A DNA stretch of 40,921 nucleotides. Origin: JAIPFM01 sp964494325 (GTDB lineage Bacteria; Planctomycetota; Phycisphaerae; Sedimentisphaerales; Anaerobacaceae). The stretch is from the NCBI GenBank assembly GCA_964494325.1, contig CAZBTJ010000041.1, positions 1 to 40,921 on the forward strand, given 5' to 3'. The translations under genes and the position numbers were made by a program. Below are positions 8,709 through 16,606 of the stretch, piece after piece; the first letter of the stretch is position 1; each line of letters begins with the position of its first letter. A model generated the notes under the pieces. The model saw only the letters and a list, made by a program, of their open reading frames with translations. It was not told the origin of the DNA and made no database searches.

Positions 8709-10271
8709 ATGTTAAGAAAAACAAAATTTGCAGGCGTGTTATCTTTGTTCGTATTGGCAACCCTAGGTTCCAATGTGAACTATGGAAAGAGTCTGCAACA
8801 GCCCAATATCCTTTTTATTATGTCTGATGATCATACGTCCCAGGCGTGGGGCATCTATGGGGGGATATTAGAAGACTATGTCCATGCCCCCAATATCAGT
8901 CGTCTTGCTCAGGAGGGGTGTGTGTTGGACAATTGCCTGGTGTCCAATTCCATATGTGTGCCGAGCCGAGCCAGCATTCTCACCGGGCAATACAGCCATT
9001 TTTCGGGTGTGCGAACATTATCTGATAAGCTTGATCCAGCCAAGGAAAACATTGCCAAGGTGATGCAACGTGGGGGATATCAAACCTCAATCATCGGAAA
9101 GTGGCATTTAAAACGAGAGCCGTCCGGCTTTGATTATTACTGCGTGTTACCGGGGCAGGGGTCGTATTGGGATCCGGTTTTGAAAACCAGAGATAACTGG
9201 CAGGATGGCGGCAAAGGCGGCAAGTCCTACAAGGGATTCAGTACTGATGTGATTGCAGGTATGACCATTGACTGGATAGATAAACGAGATAAGACAAAAC
9301 CATTTTTGGCCATGTGTCACTTCAAAGCCACCCATGAACCTTTTGATTATCCTGAGCGATTTAAGGATCTATACAAGGACATGAAAATCCCTGTACCTGA
9401 CTCTTTCTATGACCAGGGTGCACAGACCACAGGAAGATCCTTCAGGGGACAATCCATGGACAACCTGAAAAAAAGGTATCTGTCCGCCACAGAAAATGCC
9501 AAAAAGTACTGGCGTGGGCACAGTCGATACCCGGGTCTGCCGTTCTCTGTGGATGGGCTGGACAATAATGCCGCCCGAGAAAAAACCTATCAAAAGTTCA
9601 TAAAAGATTTTATGCGGTGTGGCGCTGCGATTGACGACAACATTGGCAAGCTTCTTGATTATCTTGATCGCGCAGGTTTGGCCGAAAACACGATTGTCAT
9701 CTATACGGCTGATCAGGGATATTTCCTGGGAGAGCATGGCTGGTTTGACAAGCGTATGATTTATGAAGAGTCCGCTCACATGCCCTTTGTTGTTCGCTAT
9801 GCCAAGGAGATCCCCGCAGGCACGCGGAATCGTGACCTGGTCGAAAATGTAGATTTTTCTGCCCTATTCGCAGATTATGCCGGGCTACAACGACCTGACT
9901 GCATGCAGGGGTTTAGTTTTCGTGAAAACCTGAAAGGCAACACGCCGGACACCTGGCGCCACTATGGCTATTACCGGTATTGGGAACACTCCAAGGACCG
10001 GCCCGGACACTTTGGTATTCGGGGTGATCGTTACAAATTGGCTTTCTTCTACGGCAATGGTCTGGCGGAAACAGACGTAGACACCATCTTCTGGGATTTC
10101 TTTGATCTAAAGAAAGATCCGCATGAGTTGCGCAATGCCTACAACGATCCTCAGTACCAAGGCATCATCAAAGAGATGAAGCAAGAGATCCTGCGTCAAC
10201 GCAAACTATGTGGTGACACAGACAAACAGAATCCCAAGGTTCAGGCGATTATTGCCAAGTATTGGAACTAG
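8709..10271 (+). CDS. Exported sulfatase, arylsulfatase family
   Basis: 520 residues, formylglycine-dependent sulfatase that would remove sulfate esters, probably from polysaccharides. A signal peptide covers about residues 1-26. The active-site signature CVPSRASILTG begins at Cys83, the cysteine converted to formylglycine by an anaerobic or aerobic maturase (not in this window). Metal ligands are visible as Asp40-Asp41 in MSDDH and Asp335 in YTADQGY; the C-terminal FDLKKDPHELRNAYNDP is the usual ending of arylsulfatase A-like enzymes. Ribosome binding site GAGGAAAG lies eight bases before the ATG. The stop codon TAG sits inside the CTAG duplication of a MITE-like insertion (10268-10432), so the original 3' end may have been altered by that event, although the protein appears full length. 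Substrate is not predictable. Confidence 0.95.
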   Translation: MLRKTKFAGVLSLFVLATLGSNVNYGKSLQQPNILFIMSDDHTSQAWGIYGGILEDYVHAPNISRLAQEGCVLDNCLVSNSICVPSRASILTGQYSHFSGVRTLSDKLDPAKENIAKVMQRGGYQTSIIGKWHLKREPSGFDYYCVLPGQGSYWDPVLKTRDNWQDGGKGGKSYKGFSTDVIAGMTIDWIDKRDKTKPFLAMCHFKATHEPFDYPERFKDLYKDMKIPVPDSFYDQGAQTTGRSFRGQSMDNLKKRYLSATENAKKYWRGHSRYPGLPFSVDGLDNNAAREKTYQKFIKDFMRCGAAIDDNIGKLLDYLDRAGLAENTIVIYTADQGYFLGEHGWFDKRMIYEESAHMPFVVRYAKEIPAGTRNRDLVENVDFSALFADYAGLQRPDCMQGFSFRENLKGNTPDTWRHYGYYRYWEHSKDRPGHFGIRGDRYKLAFFYGNGLAETDVDTIFWDFFDLKKDPHELRNAYNDPQYQGIIKEMKQEILRQRKLCGDTDKQNPKVQAIIAKYWN

Positions 10272-10432
10272 TGCTTTGTCACACAAGAAATTTAGGCTTG
10301 ATGCGACGCACTCAATGGGTAGATACAAGGAAGAAACCGCAGGCCTGCTGTCGCAGGTCGAGAATTTCTGACGCAGTAGATGCCCGTTGACTGCGAGCAG
10401 CATCCTAAACTTAATTATTGACACAGCACTAG
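10268..10432. mobile_element. MITE-like element, 157 bp between CTAG duplications
   Basis: CTAG at 10268-10271 and again at 10429-10432 flank a 157-bp segment whose ends are TGCTTTGTCA and, read inward from the other side, TGCTGTGTCA (9 of 10 identical). The match continues imperfectly inward (TTTAGG, GATGC, CAA.GGG on both arms), so the whole element is a degraded palindrome. It has no coding capacity. CTAG fits the YTAR target preference of IS5-type elements, but family assignment is a guess. The left duplication supplies the sulfatase stop codon. Confidence 0.65.
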
Positions 10433-10441
10433 CTGCCTACG

Positions 10442-10618
10442 CTACCGAAAACTCTTGCCACAGCCGCAGCCGTGTGAAGCTTTGGGATTATTGAATTTAA
10501 AGCCGGCTTCGTTAAGTGTGTCGACATAATCGATTTCCATGCCGCTGATCTTGTCGAGGCCTGCCTGGCCACAAGCCAGGCGGATGCCATCCTGTTCGCC
10601 GTACCAGGCATGGGTCGG
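10442..10618 (-). pseudogene. 3' remnant of an IscA/HesB-type iron-sulfur carrier gene
   Basis: Reading the minus strand in the frame directly after the TAA of the siroheme-type gene gives 58 codons with no stop until TAG 10442-10444. The segment includes GIRLACGQAGLDKISGMEID, then YVDTLNEAGFKFNNPKASHG, then CGCGKSFR at the end. GME.DYVDTL...GFKFNNP followed by CGCG.SF is the conserved C-terminal half of IscA/SufA/ErpA A-type carriers, including two of the three ligand cysteines. The N-terminal half with the first cysteine is missing and there is no start codon or ribosome binding site in this frame, so it is a remnant. It has no methionine start, which is why simple gene finding misses it. 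Confidence 0.85.
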
Positions 10619-11101
10619 TTATGGAATTTCTTCTTCTGTTTCTAAAAACTGCTTCAGTTTGTTTCTGATGGAGATCGCCTGCAGGGAGTCTTCTCCATTG
10701 GTTGAGACTGACACAGTAATATTTTTATTTTTGTAAATGGCCGGGGAGACAAAATCGCACAACTCAGGATCATCATGGATATTGACTAGCATGCCTTGGT
10801 CATGTCCCCACTGCACAATTTTATGGTTCAAATCACGGTTGTTGGTGCAGGAATACAGGATGTGGAATCCCACCAGGTCCGATGGTTCAATCGACTTTTC
10901 TGCATAGGGAATCATCGCCTTTTTGATCCCCACACATACATCTTGAGCCACCACAAAAAAACGATCCGTGTACCTGGAAAGGATCTGAATCTTTTTATGG
11001 GCCGAAGAATGGCCACCCAGGATCAGAATCGTTTTTCCTGTGATATCGTATGTGATCGGCAAATATGTCCTGTTTAACCCTTTCATGCAAATACCCTGCA
11101 C
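10619..11101 (-). CDS. Siroheme synthase N-terminal-type precorrin-2 dehydrogenase
   Basis: 160 residues, matching the NAD-dependent dehydrogenase/ferrochelatase module of siroheme synthase (Met8/CysG N-terminus/YlnF), which oxidises precorrin-2 to sirohydrochlorin in the cytoplasm. Visible: a Rossmann motif LILGGHSSAHKK (26-37) where family members have VGGG.VA.RK, and VNIHDDPELCDFVSPAI whose Asp110 aligns with catalytic Asp104 of CysG, followed by ITVSVSTNG. The glycine-rich loop has lost one glycine and has His-Ser-Ser, a degenerate version. Starts at Met1 or Met6 (11086) are both possible. It stands alone, without haem or sulfite-reduction genes nearby, and its stop is followed in frame by an IscA remnant. 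Confidence 0.75.
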   Translation of the reverse strand: MQGICMKGLNRTYLPITYDITGKTILILGGHSSAHKKIQILSRYTDRFFVVAQDVCVGIKKAMIPYAEKSIEPSDLVGFHILYSCTNNRDLNHKIVQWGHDQGMLVNIHDDPELCDFVSPAIYKNKNITVSVSTNGEDSLQAISIRNKLKQFLETEEEIP

Positions 11102-11380
11102 TTTTCATATCCTATGAAAATAGTATGGATACCGTGTATTATACCGTTTTGTTCATAATATCAATATCATCTGTGATTTTTTCTGAGTTATCCATGTTGA
11201 ATTTGAAAAAATGACGGGGTTTTTTGGGGTGAATAACTGCTCGGCTGGGCTTGGGGGGACGTTGTTTCGCGATTGCTTTCCTTGGAACCGTTAGATAAGA
11301 TGACACTTTCCGTTGTGTTGAGGCACCCGTGCAAACTTTTGAAACGGCACTGGATTCACTACCAGGATAAGGAGAGTACC

Positions 11381-12649
11381 GTGAGAATACCCATCATGAG
11401 TATCGTACTGATTGGCCTTTGTACCGCGTCTGTGCAGGCCGCTGCGGTCAAGGTAGAGATCAAGAAACGCGGAGATCAGTTTGTGCTGTTGCGAGGCGGT
11501 GAGCCATTTTATATCAAGGGGGCGGGCGGTGACTGGCACCTCGACCGGCTTGCTGCCTATGGCGGCAACTCAGTACGTACCTGGTCAGCCGGGAATGCCC
11601 TGAAGATTCTCGACAAAGCCCAAGCCCAGGGATTGACTGTAATGCTTGGCTTCTGGGTGCAGCACGAAAGGCATGGATTTAATTATAATAACAAAGCTGC
11701 TGTAGAGAAACAATTCAACAAGTTCCGGGACATTGTGGTCCAGGTCAGAGACCACCCGGCTCTGTTGCTCTATGGGATCGGCAATGAGGTGAATCACCAA
11801 TACAGTAACATGAAGGTCTGGGACGCCATACAGGAGGTTGCCCGCATGTGCCATCAGCTTGACAGCAGTCACCTCACCACCACAGTGGTGGCCGGTATGG
11901 GAAAACGAGAGATCAGTGAGATCAAACAAAAATGTCCGGACATTGATCTGCTTGCCTGTAATCTCTATGGTTCCCTGGGCCGCGCCCCGGAAATGATTCG
12001 CGACAGTGGCTGGCCAGGCGCCTACATCATCACTGAATGGGGACCCACAGGGTGGTGGGAGTCCCCGAAGACAACCTGGGGGCAGCCCATTGAAGAGACG
12101 TCCAGTGCCAAGGCCAAGGTTTATGGGGATCGATACAAAAAATCAATGGGCCGGGACACGAAAAAATGTCTGGGGTCCTACGTCTTCTACTGGGCTCAAA
12201 AACAGGAACGCACACCCACCTGGTTCAGCCTGTTCTTAAAAACAGGTGAAGAAACAGAAGTGATTGACACCATGCATTATGTATGGTCAGGGTCCTGGCC
12301 GGCCAACAGGGCTCCTCACATTGACACTCTCCATGTTAACGGCAAAGATGCCTACAGCAGTGTGAAGATACGCGCAGGTCAACCATTGATTGCCACTGCC
12401 AAGGTGACCGACCCTGACAGGGACTTGATCACCTTTGTGTGGCAGGTCGTGCCAGAAAGCACAGACCTCAAAACAGGCGGTGACCGCGAATCAGAGCCAG
12501 AGCCTGTCAAAGGCTTGATCATGAGCCAACGAGGAGACACAGCCAGAATCAAGGCCCCGAACAAACCCGGCGGTTATCGCATATTTGTTTATGCCTATGA
12601 TGGCCACAACAACGTCGCCACCGCCAACATACCCGTACTGGTGGAATAG
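11381..12649 (+). CDS. Exported TIM-barrel glycoside hydrolase-like protein
   Basis: Start taken at GTG 11381 because AAGGAGAG lies six bases before it and a signal peptide follows at once (SIVLIGLCTASVQAAA); an upstream ATG at 11273 in the same frame would add 36 residues without signal character. 422 residues. The barrel begins FYIKGAGGDWHLDRLAAYGGNSVRTWSA-like (split here by position: about residues 40-65), as in GH2-C/GH72-type beta-glycosidases. Clan-A catalytic pair is visible: acid/base Glu136 in GNEV and nucleophile Glu219 in ITEWG. A C-terminal beta domain (about 315-422) resembles PKD/Ig-like modules (ATAKVTDPDRDLITFVW). Probable role is beta-glucan cleavage or transglycosylation outside the cytoplasm; the exact family is uncertain. 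Confidence 0.8.
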   Translation: MRIPIMSIVLIGLCTASVQAAAVKVEIKKRGDQFVLLRGGEPFYIKGAGGDWHLDRLAAYGGNSVRTWSAGNALKILDKAQAQGLTVMLGFWVQHERHGFNYNNKAAVEKQFNKFRDIVVQVRDHPALLLYGIGNEVNHQYSNMKVWDAIQEVARMCHQLDSSHLTTTVVAGMGKREISEIKQKCPDIDLLACNLYGSLGRAPEMIRDSGWPGAYIITEWGPTGWWESPKTTWGQPIEETSSAKAKVYGDRYKKSMGRDTKKCLGSYVFYWAQKQERTPTWFSLFLKTGEETEVIDTMHYVWSGSWPANRAPHIDTLHVNGKDAYSSVKIRAGQPLIATAKVTDPDRDLITFVWQVVPESTDLKTGGDRESEPEPVKGLIMSQRGDTARIKAPNKPGGYRIFVYAYDGHNNVATANIPVLVE

Positions 12650-12706
12650 GGCGGGACCAGTTTTCTTGCCACAGATTTCACAGCCCGGCCTCTGGCCAGA
12701 ACCAAA

Positions 12707-12734
12707 GTAGAAAGGCTGAAGGTTGAAGGCTGAA
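12707..12734. repeat. Heptamer array, word GGYTGAA
   Basis: Units AGTAGAA, GGCTGAA, GGTTGAA, GGCTGAA in phase. Confidence 0.8.
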
Positions 12735-12845
12735 GTGCGGAATCGCTTTGCGATGTAACATATTGAGAATAAAGAAGTTGAAGGACCGTCCAGCAATTAT
12801 CTGGAAGAATATTTCAGTTGCTGGCAGTTAGTAGTATAGGATTTG

Positions 12846-12880
12846 AAACGAACCACGAATAACGAAAAACGAAAAACTGT
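12846..12880. repeat. Heptamer array, word NNACGAA
   Basis: Five in-phase units: AAACGAA, CCACGAA, TAACGAA, AAACGAA, AAACTGT. Followed by TTTAACCGCTAATTTAACG, a phrase repeated in inverted form at 16346-16380. Confidence 0.85.
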
Positions 12881-13110
12881 TTTAACCGCTAATTTAACGA
12901 ATTATGCGAATTGCTGCCGCTGGATACTAACGTCCCACATTGTTCACCGGAGTCACAGTGTCTTCGAATAGTGAGAATTTGACAGGAAGGTCTGAAGGCG
13001 TTCGCGATGAAGTGACATGTCTTTGGGTTTGTTGAGTTGTGCTTGGTGCGCTGCTTGTACTGTATGCTGAGGTTATTTGGGTGGAAGGGGCTTGGGGACG
13101 CTGCGCTGAG

Positions 13111-13131
13111 GTGTGAAGGGTGAAGTGAGAA
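13111..13131. repeat. Heptamer array, word GNGNGAA
   Basis: Three units GTGTGAA, GGGTGAA, GTGAGAA, leading directly into the 30-bp phrase at 13129. Confidence 0.7.
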
Positions 13132-13158
13132 AGCCAGTGGCCATGGCGTGAGCCTTTT
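13129..13158 (+). repeat. 30-bp direct repeat, copy 1
   Basis: GAAAGCCAGTGGC/atggcgtgagcctttt phrase; differs by one base from the copy at 13581-13610. Both copies follow a GAAGT/GTGAA-type heptamer array. Confidence 0.85.
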
Positions 13159-13186
13159 TTTCAGGTTTCAGATTTCATCCCTCATT
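13159..13186. repeat. Heptamer array, word TTTCANN
   Basis: Four units TTTCAGG, TTTCAGA, TTTCATC, CCTCATT in phase. Confidence 0.75.
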
Positions 13187-13202
13187 CCTGGATTACTTTT
13201 GC

Positions 13203-13271
13203 CCACGAATCGACCCTGTCATCTCGAGGCACCGAGAGATCTATTAAATCAGCCCACGTAGTGGCTCCACA
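13203..13271 (+). repeat. 69-bp interspersed phrase, copy 1
   Basis: Contains CTGTCATCTCGAGGCACCGA then GAGATCTATTAAA. The reverse complement occurs at 16604-16672 with 63 of 69 bases identical. Two more distant relatives lie at 7980-8040 and 16257-16316. Confidence 0.9.
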
Positions 13272-13552
13272 AACCAACAACCAACTCCTGTTTTATCGCC
13301 CCAGATAAAAACGGATTCACACAGATATTCACTGTGCCAGCGAACTTGGAATTGGGATTAACTACAGAAACCACAGAAAAACACAGAGGCTGTCGCTGGA
13401 GTCGAACTATCCTGTCCATGCGAACGTTCGTCCCACGCTTAACCTGCCTGTCGGCAGGGCGGTTCTTGCAGGACCTAACGTGTGCTGCGCCTGGCCAGGA
13501 CTCTCGAAGCAAGCTTCTTCGTCCAGTCCTGCTTGCCCACAGCCGGAGGCCG

Positions 13553-13587
13553 GAAGTTCGAAGTCTGAAGTAAGAAGTAAGAAAGCC
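13553..13587. repeat. Heptamer array, word GAAGTNN
   Basis: Five in-phase units: GAAGTTC, GAAGTCT, GAAGTAA, GAAGTAA, GAAAGCC. Confidence 0.85.
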
Positions 13588-13610
13588 AGTGGCAATGGCG
13601 TGAGCCTTTT
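13581..13610 (+). repeat. 30-bp direct repeat, copy 2
   Basis: Second copy of the phrase at 13129-13158 (29 of 30 identical), 452 bases downstream. Confidence 0.85.
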
Positions 13611-13974
13611 CACACCTCAAACCTTGCCCTTCACACTACGGGCCTCTTGCCCAATCGGCATTTCATTTTTATTAACATCTTGACTAAAAAACACTTATAT
13701 ATCATTATTGACGTGAATTAGCGTTTTAGAGTGTGATAGGTAGCCAGCTCCCATTTTCCAGATAGGTAGCCGGCTACGTAATACACTGTTATTTTCAGCA
13801 ATAGCTTTTTGAAATTCCGTAATCAACCGTTTGTCCAATAGTATGGTTTTGTATCTCATCGTAACTTGTGGGGAAGGCAGAAATGGTTGAGAACGAACCG
13901 ATGAAAATAGTTATAGAAACCAATGGAATGGCAAAATTGCAAGTAATTGTAAACTGTCGAAAGGGAGTGCTTCA

Positions 13975-15633
13975 ATGAACATCTTCTCAGTACTCAGGGG
14001 TAAATTATGTTGTGGTCTTTTGATCTCAGGCCTTATCCTTTCTCTTGCAGGCTGTAGTGATTTCACCACCTATCGGTCATGTCTTGTTCCCGAGGAGCTT
14101 CTGGAAAAGCATCCTGGCTCTGAAACACTGAGCGCGGATTTCTCTGACAGGATTAATGCGGTACTCAAGCAGGCCAAAGAAAATAAGTCAGAGCTGACAA
14201 AGGTCCTCACACATTATGCGGATCAGGGCGATTATCTAAAATGCAAGGCGGCCGAGTTTTTAATGGCCAATATGGGTACTCATTATTATAGCCGCGTCTA
14301 CAATGTGGACAGCAACGGTAATACGGTTCCGTATAATTCGCTTGAGTATGAGAATTTCGATAAGGCTCAGGCGGCATGGGATGCAGTGGAAGCGAAATAT
14401 CCTAAGCTTAAACAAAAAGTTGAGAAAGTGTGGGATTCAGAGACAATCAAGTCAGAATACCTGATCAGTGATATTGATCTGGCGTTTTTAGTATGGCAGT
14501 CGCGGCCTTGGGCACGCGACGTGACCTTCGATACCTTCTGTAACTTCATCCTGCCCTACCGCGGTAGTAATGAACCGATCGGTCGATGGCGGGAGAAGTG
14601 TATTGACGGGGCAAAACCTCAGTTGGCAGACGTACAGGATTTAACGGACAAAACTGCCCTGCGCAAAGCCTTTTCCCAAACTCAGAACAGATGGGTGAAA
14701 TTTCAGACAAAGGTTTATCTGCACCCCACGGACCAAGGATTTGAAGAGATGCTTGAGAGCAGGGTTGGCCGCTGTGAAGACCTGTCTAATATGCTTATCT
14801 TTGTTAACCGGGCCAATGGTCTGCCCACAACCAGCGACTTCACGCCTGCCTGGCCAAAGGGAGACAACAACCACGCCTGGGAAATGATCCTGGACGGACA
14901 CGGCAGACCGCTGAATAAGCGTCGATTCGGCATTGTAGCTAAAATTTATCGGAAGATGTTTGCAGAACAGCAAGACCTGCCGTACTTCAACAAGAAGAAG
15001 GGTGAAGTCTTGCCTCACTTCTTGAAAGGAGCCACCTATCTTGATGTCACTGCCGAGTACCTAGAAAATACCACCACAGTCACCATTCTAATCACCGAGG
15101 CAATACCCGATAAATGTTCATGGGCCTATCTGAGTGTATTCAATACCGGAAGCTGGGTGCCAATAGTATCCGGTCGTATTGACAATGCCACAAAACAGGT
15201 CACATTTCCAACCGTGGGCCGCGATATTATGTATCGACCGGTCTTTTGCGTTCCTGACGAAGAGAAGGATCTTAGACTCATTTCTGCCGCGCCGGTGGTC
15301 ATTGTTGAAAAGGGTGGGGAAGTCCGGGTGCTGAACAAGAAAGTCGAGGAGCATGGCCCCACGATCCCCGTTACGATTATTCAGACCAAAGATGTGCAGA
15401 TCAATCCTGATACCGGTAAGCCCGAGAAAACGCTCCAAGTAGAACCGGACAAAGAGTATGAGCTCTTCTATTTTGATAAGCAATGGGTGAGCCTTGGCAA
15501 AAAGACCAGCACGCACACAACGCTTGTCTATGATAACCTGCCGCCAGACCGTCTGTACCGCCTACGTGACCTTAATGGTCGCGACAATGAGCGGCCTTTT
15601 ACTGTTGAGAACGGAAAACAGGTGTTGTGGTAG
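13975..15633 (+). CDS. Transglutaminase-like lipoprotein
   Basis: 552 residues. Signal peptide with lipobox LAGC; Cys27 would be lipidated, placing the protein on the envelope. The central region carries a transglutaminase/peptide-N-glycanase-like core: Cys267 in SRVGRCEDLSN and His300 in NNHAWEM, with Asp307 the likely third residue. Such domains act as cysteine proteases or cross-linking enzymes, and planctomycete relatives are poorly characterised. The N-terminal 240 residues are helical and not recognised; the C-terminal 200 residues look like small beta modules. Ribosome binding site AAGGGAG is nine bases before ATG. The stop codon directly abuts a 114-bp direct repeat, and long repeat-rich spacers flank the gene on both sides. 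Confidence 0.78.
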   Translation: MNIFSVLRGKLCCGLLISGLILSLAGCSDFTTYRSCLVPEELLEKHPGSETLSADFSDRINAVLKQAKENKSELTKVLTHYADQGDYLKCKAAEFLMANMGTHYYSRVYNVDSNGNTVPYNSLEYENFDKAQAAWDAVEAKYPKLKQKVEKVWDSETIKSEYLISDIDLAFLVWQSRPWARDVTFDTFCNFILPYRGSNEPIGRWREKCIDGAKPQLADVQDLTDKTALRKAFSQTQNRWVKFQTKVYLHPTDQGFEEMLESRVGRCEDLSNMLIFVNRANGLPTTSDFTPAWPKGDNNHAWEMILDGHGRPLNKRRFGIVAKIYRKMFAEQQDLPYFNKKKGEVLPHFLKGATYLDVTAEYLENTTTVTILITEAIPDKCSWAYLSVFNTGSWVPIVSGRIDNATKQVTFPTVGRDIMYRPVFCVPDEEKDLRLISAAPVVIVEKGGEVRVLNKKVEEHGPTIPVTIIQTKDVQINPDTGKPEKTLQVEPDKEYELFYFDKQWVSLGKKTSTHTTLVYDNLPPDRLYRLRDLNGRDNERPFTVENGKQVLW

Positions 15634-15746
15634 GCATATTCGATTACGATTCCAAGCAGTCATTTAAGTCCAAGGAGGGCTCTGTGTAGTAAACGTGTTT
15701 ACTTAAGCAGGGACCGACGTTGGACGACCCCTTGGGGAGCAGCCGG
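15633..15746 (+). repeat. 114-bp direct repeat, copy 1
   Basis: Begins at the last base of the lipoprotein stop codon and ends in GGAGCAGCCGG. 111 of 114 bases match 16045-16158. It contains the near-palindrome AGTAAACGTGTTTACT (15688-15703; 7-base arms, 2-base centre). Confidence 0.95.
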
Positions 15747-15775
15747 GGAAAATAGGGGTCGGGAAAATAGGGGTC
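15746..15775 (+). repeat. Tandem 15-mer
   Basis: GGGAAAATAGGGGTC twice in perfect tandem, starting in the last base of the 114-bp repeat copy 1 and running into GGGGTTTAATTATT. It is absent after copy 2. Confidence 0.9.
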
Positions 15776-15839
15776 GGGGTTTAATTATTGCAGTTGATCG
15801 ATATATTGTGCGGAGCTTTGCAAGGGCGAACGAGTCATT

Positions 15840-15890
15840 AACAATGGAAGATTGCCGCGTCATGCCTCCTCGCAATGACTACTGGTTTTA
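15840..15890 (+). repeat. AACAATGGAAGATTGCCGC phrase, copy 1
   Basis: Forms a stem of the type GATTGCCGCG...CTCGCAATGAC. Same phrase at 16477-16523. Words of the form 'ATTGCGAGG...GCAATCT' are common intergenic repeats in several bacterial phyla. Confidence 0.8.
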
Positions 15891-15971
15891 TGGGCAGAGC
15901 CCGGCGCTACGCTGGAATTTGAAGTGGGATGTATAGAAGTATTTTAAGGGGCATTTGCCCAATTGTTTTTA

Positions 15972-16006
15972 AGCTGAGAGCTGATGGCTGAATGCTGACA
16001 GCTGAT
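15972..16006. repeat. Heptamer array, word NGCTGAN
   Basis: Five in-phase units: AGCTGAG, AGCTGAT, GGCTGAA, TGCTGAC, AGCTGAT. Confidence 0.9.
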
Positions 16007-16044
16007 TTAAGTATCTTCCTTCTGATTAACACACAAACTGAAAG

Positions 16045-16158
16045 GGCATATTCGATTACGATTCCAAGCAGTCATTTAAGTCCAAGGAGGGCTCTGTGTA
16101 GTAAACGTGTTTACTTAAGCAGGGGCCGACGCTGAACGACCCCTTGGGGAGCAGCCGG
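16045..16158 (+). repeat. 114-bp direct repeat, copy 2
   Basis: Second copy, 412 bases downstream of copy 1, three substitutions; near-palindrome at 16100-16115. Confidence 0.95.
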
Positions 16159-16237
16159 AGGATGCATGACTGCGTCCCACGCACAAGCCAGACACACCGC
16201 ATTCGCACCAGCCTTCGGGGTCTTCCTGTGAAAACCA

Positions 16238-16258
16238 AGCTCTCAGCTCTCAGCTGTT
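16238..16258. repeat. Heptamer array, word AGCTNTY
   Basis: Three units AGCTCTC, AGCTCTC, AGCTGTT. Confidence 0.75.
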
Positions 16259-16316
16259 TTGAGCCACTGCGTGGGCTTGTTAAATAGATCACTCACGTCT
16301 TCGGGATGACAGGTCA
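16257..16316 (-). repeat. Interspersed 60-70 bp phrase, diverged inverted copy
   Basis: Reverse complement contains CTGTCATCCCGAAGACG, GATCTATTTAAC and CCCACGCAGTGGC, matching 7980-8040. Confidence 0.75.
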
Positions 16317-16476
16317 CATTGTCACGTTGTTTGGCTGGTGGGGTTGGTTAATTCGCATAATTCATGAAATTGGCGGTTATCAACAACTCAGTCAGTGACA
16401 ACGTCACTGACATTTCTGTGTCCTTCTGCGTCTTCTGTGGTAAAGTGTTTATAGTTGGCACTCTCCATTAAAGATA

Positions 16477-16523
16477 AACAATGGAAGATTGCCGCACTGC
16501 GTTCGCAATGACGACTGGTTTTT
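16477..16523 (+). repeat. AACAATGGAAGATTGCCGC phrase, copy 2
   Basis: Shares AACAATGGAAGATTGCCGC and CGCAATGACNACTGG with 15840-15890; the middle differs but keeps the stem. Confidence 0.8.
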
Positions 16524-16571
16524 TGACTGTGTTTTTATTCGTGAAGATTAGTGTGATTCGTGGTTAAGAGT

Positions 16572-16606
16572 AGTTTTTGGTTGCTGGTTTCTGGTTGTTA
16601 GTTTGT
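16572..16606. repeat. Heptamer array, word GGTTNNT
   Basis: Five in-phase units: AGTTTTT, GGTTGCT, GGTTTCT, GGTTGTT, AGTTTGT. Confidence 0.85.

Larger units (their letters stand above)
12650..13974. other. Repeat-rich spacer, no gene
   Basis: 1.3 kb without a supported gene. It holds five heptamer arrays (12707-12734, 12846-12880, 13111-13131, 13159-13186, 13553-13587), one copy of a 69-bp interspersed phrase (13203-13271), two copies of a 30-bp phrase (13129-13158, 13581-13610), a hairpin of the CCTGCC...GGCAGG type near 13446-13462, and a 15-base direct repeat GATAGGTAGCCRGCT at 13735-13749 and 13761-13775. The last 30 bases are the leader of the lipoprotein gene with AAGGGAG. Open frames on either strand here are made of repeats and resemble no family. 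Confidence 0.7.

Noticed and set aside
10429..10611. 60-codon ATG-started frame over the IscA remnant
   Set aside because: It reads a different frame; the IscA-like protein signal is in the frame following the siroheme gene stop.
11273..11380. N-terminal extension of the exported glycosidase-like protein
   Set aside because: The extension masks the signal peptide; GTG 11381 with AAGGAGAG fits better.
13446..13462. CCTGCC...GGCAGG hairpin as a terminator
   Set aside because: Short six-base stem, no T-run, and no gene ending nearby; more likely part of an interspersed repeat.
13334..13683. Short overlapping open frames in the repeat-rich spacer
   Set aside because: Translations are made from repeat phrases on both strands and resemble nothing known.
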